Source of the DNA: Baffinella frigidus
Taxonomy: Eukaryota > Cryptophyceae > Cryptomonadales > Baffinellaceae
Reading direction: 5' to 3'
Length of the DNA stretch: 32,987 nucleotides
Assembly (NCBI GenBank): GCA_026770585.1
Contig: MU647668.1
Location: 29,868-62,854 of the forward strand
Below the pieces are notes generated by a model. It saw nothing but the letters and a program-made list of their open reading frames with translations, had not been told where the DNA came from and ran no database searches. Position numbers and translations under genes: made by a program. Positions 28,922-32,987 of this stretch are shown piece by piece; the first letter of the stretch is position 1; each line of letters starts with the position of its first letter.

Positions 28922-29368
28922 ATGGCTGACATGTCTGACATCCGCGCCAACACCTTGGTTCGCGCGCGCCTCCGCGCTCTTCAGGAGCGGCCGGAGAGTG
29001 AGGAGGACACGGCATCCGAGGACACGGCGCCCACGGACTCTATCCGCGCGTTTGTAGACGGGCGCATGATGACGGCGGATGAGTGGGGCAAGCATATCGT
29101 GGCACCCGCCGCGATCACGGCGCCCGAGGACACTACCACCATGACCGACACCCCTGCCAAGGTCGCCAAGGATGTGTTCTGCAATGGCACACTCTTTCTC
29201 GCGGGTATTTCTGACAGGATGGGCGACGCCGCCAAGACAGAGACCGAGCTGCGGTTGGGGGCAGAGGGTTTCCCGTCTGCCAAACGTGTCTGTACAAGAT
29301 CCCCGAGTGCGAAATACGTGCCCACGGAGGAGCGCGTCGCTACCTACGCCGCTACTACCAAGTCCTAG
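28922..29368 (+). CDS. Hypothetical acidic protein, 148 aa
   Basis: I start at the ATG at 28922, below a TATA box; the frame is open further up through AT-rich leader. The first 50 residues have an Arg-rich helix (RARLRALQERP) and then an acidic Glu/Asp/Thr stretch. The middle contains IRAFVDGRMMTADEWGKHI and CNGTLFLAGISDRMGD, and the tail is Lys/Ser/Thr-rich. There is no signal peptide and no membrane segment. I do not recognise the family. It is followed by half hairpins and 3' module copy B with TTCAATAAAAC at about 29538. Confidence 0.65.
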   Translation: MADMSDIRANTLVRARLRALQERPESEEDTASEDTAPTDSIRAFVDGRMMTADEWGKHIVAPAAITAPEDTTTMTDTPAKVAKDVFCNGTLFLAGISDRMGDAAKTETELRLGAEGFPSAKRVCTRSPSAKYVPTEERVATYAATTKS

Positions 29369-29370
29369 GA

Positions 29371-29440
29371 ACGCAACGGTTTCTGCGGCGCCTCCGGAAC
29401 CCGTTGCAACGCAACGGGTTGCTGCAACGCAACGGGTTGT
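29371..29440. repeat. Micro-hairpin and half copies
   Basis: A perfect AAC-loop hairpin lies near 29398-29420, directly followed by a tandem half copy GCTGCAACGCAACGGGTTG. AACGGTTTCTGCGGCGCCTCC before it recurs at about 27535. Confidence 0.85.
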
Positions 29441-29458
29441 TCTCGGTTCTATCCTGGG

Positions 29459-29705
29459 GTATAAGCGGTTGGATTTTGTAAAATTAAATAATAATCAAAA
29501 ATCGGCAGCGCAAACTCGCACCGGGGTTGCTCCAGAGTTCAATAAAACACACCCCGTTCCACGCAGACCCCGTTGCTACGCAACGGGTTCCGGGTCCCAG
29601 GAAAGGATTTCTAGTTGGGGGAACCCGTTGCAACGCAACGGGTTCAGGGCGGAACCCGTTGCAACGCAACGGGTTGCTGCAACGCAACGGGTCTCCACGC
29701 CACCC
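29459..29705 (+). repeat. 3' module, copy B, carrying three hairpins
   Basis: The backbone matches copy A (27588-27784). Relative to A, it contains a TAC-loop hairpin at 29569-29587 within the sequence between GTTCCACG and GTCCCAGG, and an AAC-loop hairpin at 29622-29644 between CTAGTTGGGG and AGGGCGG. Where A has one hairpin before TCTCCACGCCACCC, B has a full hairpin plus a half copy (29653-29692). Confidence 0.85.
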
Positions 29706-29748
29706 ATTTCCCTGCTCTGTCTACTGAGAGAGAACCAATTAATTCTAT

Positions 29749-30841
29749 TTACATAGTCGTTGCCACTCTTTCTAACCGTGTGACCCTGTCTTCTAATTGG
29801 CTGATTTTGGCGTTCGACAATGATAGGTGCCGTGCCATATTCTGCCGCATATGTGTTTCAAGCTCTCTCCGTGGGACGTTCTCCTCGCATCCCGGGTTGG
29901 GACACGGGACTAGGACGAACTGGCAGTCGTTGGCCAGGTGCTGCAGTTGATAGTCGCGCCTGTAGGACGCCGTGCAACCCGGTAGACAGCATCCCTGTTT
30001 TAGGAAACGGGGTTCAAACGGGGGCAAAGCTGCGCCGCAGCAAAGCTGCGCCGGGGCAAAGCTGCACCGGGGCAAAGCTGCGCTGGGGCAAAGCTGCACC
30101 AGGGGCAAAGCTGCGCCGGGGGCAAAGCTGCGCAGGGGCAAAGCTGCGCGCACTGGGAAATGTTGCACTGGGAAATGTTACAAGGTCGTCCCTGGGGGAC
30201 GGGAAACGTACCAAGGGCGCCGCGACACAATGTTGTTCGACGTGAAAGTCATGTCTCTCCAGCGGGACCCGTAGAGCACAGCCGTTGCAGGTGACGGGTC
30301 TCCATTTGCAGTTGAGCGTATGCGCCTCCATGTCTTTGCGCAGGACCACTGTGGGGCAGCTCCACGCGCCTTCAGGGGCTCCAACGCATGAGAATTGCAA
30401 GGGGCATTTCGTTCGTTGCTGCGGGCAGTCGATCAAGCGGTGTGACGCGGCGTTTGAAATCGGCCCTTGCCAGACACAGCATCCGCTCTGGGTGATCTTC
30501 GGGCGTTTTGGCATAGATCCCGCCTCCAACAGCGCGGGCTCGGGCTGTGCGAGGTTGGCGTGTTCACACCGCACAGTGAGCTCGTCGATTTGCGAGGCGA
30601 TGGGCTGGTTGAGAGTTCCCAGGTCCGTGGTGGGCGCTCGGCAGATCGGGCACGTTGGTGCCTTGCCAATCTTTTGGTCGTTGGCAAACACACCGTTCCA
30701 GCAACTATTGCACAACGTGTGCCCACCGGGGCAAAACGTGGTTGGTTGAAACATCAGATGCAAACAGACGCTGCATTTGAAAACGTGCGGCGGTGGACTG
30801 ATGAAGATACGGGGGTCGATCTGGCGATAGTCCTGGCTCAT
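29749..30841 (-). CDS. RING and TRAF-type zinc-finger protein, two exons (291 aa), E3-ligase-like
   Basis: Exon 1 is 30841-30212 and exon 2 is 29994-29749. The 217-bp intron (30211-29995) has a GTACGT donor and an AAACAG acceptor and joins in phase 0. The RING finger is complete: Cys23, Cys26, Cys37, His41, Cys44, Cys47, Cys64, Cys67. Cys/His pairs of TRAF-type fingers follow (about residues 115-205: CVWQG, H--DCPQQRTKC, C--HTLNC, C-GC). Exon 2 continues with GCCLPGC, H--DCQFVLVPCPNPGC and a final heptad coiled coil (ISQLEDRVTRLERVA). RING-TRAF proteins transfer ubiquitin and oligomerise through the coil. Reading on without splicing would insert a run of Ala-Gln-Leu-Cys-Pro from tandem repeats and lose the second part. 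The start at 30841 follows two copies of the same repeat in the leader. Confidence 0.8.
30021..30150. repeat. Tandem repeat (GGGGCAAAGCTGCGCC) inside the RING-TRAF intron
   Basis: Eight copies of a 16 to 17-bp unit lie within the proposed intron. Two more copies lie at about 30857-30884, immediately upstream of the ATG of the same gene. Confidence 0.9.
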
Positions 30842-30884
30842 TTTGGAAGCGGTGGGGGGGCAAAGCTGCGCCGGGGCAAAGCTG

Positions 30885-31100
30885 TAGCCAGATAGTGAAA
30901 GGGTGCAACTCGTGTGTTTGACCAGTGCGTTTTTTTTATGACATTTTTTTCTTTTTTTTCGGCGGTTTGTCATCAACATTTTGTCTGTTTCTTCTCAGAT
31001 AAAGGTGAAAAACCGACAAAACTGTCTGCTTTTTCCTCTATAAGATCCGTCCTGTTTCTCAAAACACCAACGGCACGACGGACCCCACACGGTATGTACC
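30885..31100. other. Divergent intergenic region
   Basis: This AT-rich stretch with T-runs (30930-30960) lies between the minus-strand RING-TRAF gene and the plus-strand gene at 31223. It holds a TATAAG box for the plus gene. I see no clear TATA for the minus gene except a weak CATAAAAAAA on the minus strand near 30935. Confidence 0.4.
31039..31044 (+). promoter_or_regulatory. TATA box candidate (TATAAG)
   Basis: CTCTATAAGATCC lies in a pyrimidine-rich setting, 55 to 62 bp above the ATGs at 31094 and 31101 and 184 bp above the ATG of the long frame at 31223. Confidence 0.45.
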
Positions 31101-31222
31101 ATGGACACCGCGAACGACCTTTTGGGTGTGGTGGTGGTGGGTGCGCTTGGATATTGGATGTGGGGTATCTCTGACGTGGTGATGTGCGCGCAGTTGTGGA
31201 TATCCGAACCTGCTTTCTGTCA

Positions 31223-31969
31223 ATGTCCTTTACGCTCAACACGCCGTTCGCGCCCATCGATTCTTCCACCACCGCGTCCCATGCGCCGTTCACGCGCCTC
31301 GCACCCATCTCATCGTTCCCGCAAATTCATTCGTTCGTTTCTATGACAGGCTTCACGTCCGTCTTCGCACCCATTCTCCCGCCTATTGCCACACCCATCT
31401 ACACTTCCATCGTCCTGCCGCCCATCTCGTCTCGTGTGCAAGTCGCGCCATTCGAACTCTTCTCGTTGACGACAAATCCCCAGGCCTCGTCCAAGATCCC
31501 ATCAGGTGTCTCGTACACCCCGACGCAGATCGAGCACACGAAGGAGCAAATTCGCAAGACAAGACGCGTGAACATGAATTCGTCCACCAGCAAATACCCC
31601 AAGTTAGCAAACAACGGTAAGGTGCATTGGACGGAGAAATTCAAGAAAATTGGAGATGGCAAGGGACTGCAACGCATCTTGTACTACCCGAGAAAGTCGG
31701 ACCACTTTATCCTGCTACAGGATATCAAAAAGCAAGCCGAGGATCTATTCGCGGACTACGATGCGTCGGGTGTCTCGCTATGGCCTACGCCCACTAAGAA
31801 ACCTGGCACCAACAAAACCACTCAGGGTATGACCCTCGCAGAACGCAAGCACGCCTTCGTTTCTCGCACGGCGAAAGACTACAGTTCCTGGTGGTATCAC
31901 CAAACAGACGTTCTCACCAAAAAGAACGAGGTCGAGCTGTTCAAGGGAATTTTGGCCGTGCAGGTGTAG
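31223..31969 (+). CDS. Hypothetical protein, 248 aa or longer by splicing
   Basis: From the ATG at 31223 the first 90 residues are Pro/Ser/Thr/Ile-rich and low in charge, with repeated PI--PI segments. The rest is basic and mixed, with KVHWTEKFKKIGDGKGLQR, a RKSDHFILLQDIKKQAEDLF helix and a Trp pair in SSWWYHQ. I do not recognise it. Nearer the TATA box an ATG at 31101 begins a short frame. A GT at 31126 and the CAG at 31191-31193 could join it in frame to this ORF, which would remove the long leader; that is unproven. At the 3' end the frame stops at 31967-31969 in CAG-GTGTAGG, which itself looks like a donor. A C-rich telomere-like tract and CACCACAG (32068) follow. A join in phase 0 would add 51 residues to a TGA at 32222-32224. 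An AATAAA at 32153 argues for an earlier end. Confidence 0.55.
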   Translation: MSFTLNTPFAPIDSSTTASHAPFTRLAPISSFPQIHSFVSMTGFTSVFAPILPPIATPIYTSIVLPPISSRVQVAPFELFSLTTNPQASSKIPSGVSYTPTQIEHTKEQIRKTRRVNMNSSTSKYPKLANNGKVHWTEKFKKIGDGKGLQRILYYPRKSDHFILLQDIKKQAEDLFADYDASGVSLWPTPTKKPGTNKTTQGMTLAERKHAFVSRTAKDYSSWWYHQTDVLTKKNEVELFKGILAVQV

Positions 31970-31977
31970 GTATTAAA

Positions 31978-32062
31978 CCACTCTAAACCCCAAACCCCAA
32001 ACCCTAAACTCTAAACCCTAAACTCCAACCCCTAAACCCTAAACTCTAAACCCCAAACCCCA
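31978..32062. repeat. Interstitial telomere-like CCCTAAA tract, possible intron
   Basis: Degenerate repeats of CCCTAAA, CTCTAAA and CCCCAAA fill this tract. The complement is TTTAGGG-like, the plant and algal telomere type. It is bounded by GTGTAGG (31964) and CCACAG (32068) and resembles intron 2 of the nuclease gene in both composition and the GTAGG start. Confidence 0.75.
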
Positions 32063-32152
32063 CCACAGATTTTCGGTACGTCTTCTACAAACTGCTTCCA
32101 AGGCAGTCACTCTAGCGAGTTACGCGGGCGTGTGGGTGTGTGCAACGTGTTC

Positions 32153-32158
32153 AATAAA
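32153..32158 (+). terminator. Likely poly(A) signal, plus strand
   Basis: TTCAATAAAG lies downstream of the plus-strand gene at 31223. The same TTCAATAAA word is used on the minus strand at 32217-32226 for the convergent gene and in both 3' modules. Confidence 0.45.
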
Positions 32159-32216
32159 GACTGTTGGATGTGTAGTGTGGACGGACCACAACCCAACACG
32201 CGAAACCTTTCACGTT

Positions 32217-32222
32217 TTTATT
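32217..32222 (-). terminator. Likely poly(A) signal of the 104-aa gene
   Basis: The minus strand reads TTTCAATAAAAACG, 16 bp past the stop at 32238-32240. Confidence 0.5.
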
Positions 32223-32237
32223 GAAACCCTTTACAGT

Positions 32238-32552
32238 CTAAAACACCGAATCGCGTCGGGCGTGAATCACCAGAACTGATTCGATCTGCTTTGCCTTGTT
32301 CTTAAGCCTTGTTGTGAGTTCTTGGAAGAACTCTTGTTTGAGCTTCTGTTGGTTGTTGAAGACGGACGATTCCTTTTTCCTGCCCATGGACTTGGACTTC
32401 CGGAGTTTGGTTTTGCCAAGCCAGTGAAGCGAACGCTTAGCTGTTGTTGCCAACCGAAGCTGTTTGGTGCAGAGGAAGAGTGTGTCAATGGACGGTTGCA
32501 TATTTTCAAGAAGGTTCAAGTTCTTCTTGAAAATCGCGATTGAGTCGAGCAT
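32238..32552 (-). CDS. Small basic coiled-coil protein, 104 aa
   Basis: The ATG at 32552 is 42 bp below a TATTTAAG box, and an AATAAA lies just after the stop, so this is a compact complete unit. The protein is helical with regular hydrophobic spacing (IAIFKKNLNLLENM and FFQELTTRLKNKAKQIESVLVI). Its basic centre (KTKLRKSKSMGRKKE) could bind nucleic acid. There is no signal peptide. The family is not recognised. It converges on the gene from 31223. Confidence 0.65.
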   Translation of the reverse strand: MLDSIAIFKKNLNLLENMQPSIDTLFLCTKQLRLATTAKRSLHWLGKTKLRKSKSMGRKKESSVFNNQQKLKQEFFQELTTRLKNKAKQIESVLVIHARRDSVF

Positions 32553-32593
32553 GTCGTGGACGACTGATGTGTGTGATACAACAACGGTATTTC

Positions 32594-32601
32594 CTTAAAT
32601 A
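32594..32601 (-). promoter_or_regulatory. TATA-like box (TATTTAAG)
   Basis: It lies 42 bp above the ATG at 32552 on the minus strand, comparable to TATTTAAAG at 22187. Confidence 0.5.
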
Positions 32602-32646
32602 CCAACTGGAATACAGACGGACTCGCGGAGGACGCCGTCGGTCCAG

Positions 32647-32740
32647 TGCTGGGCAGACGATACCCAGGGCTGTACAGAGCTGGGCAGAGCTGGGCAGACG
32701 ATGCCCAGGGCTGGGCAGAGCTGGGCAGACGATGCCCATG
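32647..32740. repeat. Short tandem repeat of GCTGGGCAGA and CGATGCCCAG
   Basis: Words GAGCTGGGCAGA (about five) and CGATxCCCAG/T (three) alternate. TGGGCA and TGCCCA are complementary, so the tract can fold. It lies between the 104-aa gene promoter and the zinc-finger gene. From 32741 to 32850 I see only AT-rich and ACAC-rich sequence. Confidence 0.8.
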
Positions 32741-32850
32741 TCGATGTCGAAAACTGCACCCCATCCCCAAATTTTAAGGATTTTTTGATTTTAATTACAC
32801 ACAACACACACCCCCACACCACAAACTGGGTCAAATTACATCTACACTCA

Positions 32851-32987
32851 CTACACCGAATGTGTCCGCAAGTGTCTGATCAGGTCGCTGGGCGTCGAGA
32901 AGGCCTTGTCACACGTCTCGCAGACATACGGCCTCTCCTTCGAATGTGTTCGCATGTGCGCAGCCAGGTCGCCGGACTGCGAGAACG
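32851..32987 (-). CDS. C2H2 zinc-finger protein, C-terminal part only
   Basis: The window edge cuts the gene. The minus strand encodes the end of one finger ([14 protein letters not shown]), a linker SKERPY of the TGEKPY type, one complete finger (Cys-Glu-Thr-Cys, twelve residues including AFSTPSDL, His-x3-His) and the stop TAG at 32851-32853. Tandem C2H2 fingers with such linkers bind DNA in a sequence-specific way. Upstream fingers must lie beyond the window. Confidence 0.9.
   Translation of the reverse strand, partial: FSQSGDLAAHMRTHSKERPYVCETCDKAFSTPSDLIRHLRTHSV

Noticed and set aside
30000-30274. Frames with Ala-Gln-Leu-Cys-Pro or Gly-Lys-Ala repeats
   Set aside because: They are translations of the intronic 16 to 17-bp repeat. 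Splicing restores the RING-TRAF protein without them.
31978-32062. Chromosome end or telomere
   Set aside because: The CCCTAAA-like tract is short, degenerate and flanked by genes on both sides, so it is interstitial and more likely an intron or UTR.
1-32987. tRNA, rRNA or transposase genes
   Set aside because: I looked for cloverleaf arms, conserved rRNA words and transposase motifs (DDE, HUH, reverse transcriptase) and saw none that I could support.

Overview
The window looks like DNA of a eukaryotic protist, most likely an alga, or of a large DNA virus (free or endogenised) that infects one. The sequence alone does not decide which. Signs of eukaryotic expression are TATA-type boxes 40 to 150 bp before start codons, AATAAA signals after several stops, and GT-AG introns of 83 to 271 bp that restore reading frames with phase 0 joins. 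Signs that suit a giant virus or viral insert are tight gene spacing in places, very long intronless reading frames, and a gene set of ankyrin, OTU, RING-TRAF, XPG-like nuclease and zinc-finger proteins. No ribosomal, tRNA or core-metabolic gene was seen, and no hallmark viral gene (capsid, packaging ATPase, polymerase) was seen.

Layout. Positions 28-338 are a 17-bp tandem array. Positions 485-20079 hold three tandem paralogues on the minus strand. They encode giant secreted modular proteins of discoidin-like, concanavalin-A-like and cysteine-rich Ephrin_rec/TNFR-like modules. The middle copy is broken by one nonsense codon and one frameshift. All three copies have the same bipartite promoter (a GAGACTCACAGAGAC-type element plus TTTATATA). 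Positions 20135-22436 hold an unknown protein whose upstream element resembles theirs, an OTU-type cysteine protease that probably joins an upstream coiled-coil ORF, and a small ORF. Positions 22561-25612 hold a fold-back repeat, a two-exon Lys/Ala-rich protein, a hairpin cluster and an ankyrin gene lacking a clear start. Positions 25825-29368 are a plus-strand run: a three-exon FEN1/XPG-like nuclease, an ankyrin protein and an acidic unknown protein, with copies of one 3' repeat module behind them. Positions 29749-30841 encode a two-exon RING-TRAF zinc-finger protein. Positions 31223-32224 and 32238-32552 are convergent unknown genes. The right edge cuts a C2H2 zinc-finger gene.

Two themes run through the window. 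One is host-interaction or surface biology: giant adhesin-like proteins beside OTU, RING-TRAF and ankyrin proteins that would suit ubiquitin-pathway manipulation. The other is an unusual repeat ecology. A family of micro-hairpins (CCCGTTGC-NNN-GCAACGGG) sits between genes, and two copies of a longer 3' module differ by exactly such hairpins, which suggests that the hairpins insert. Introns carry tandem repeats or telomere-like CCCTAAA tracts.
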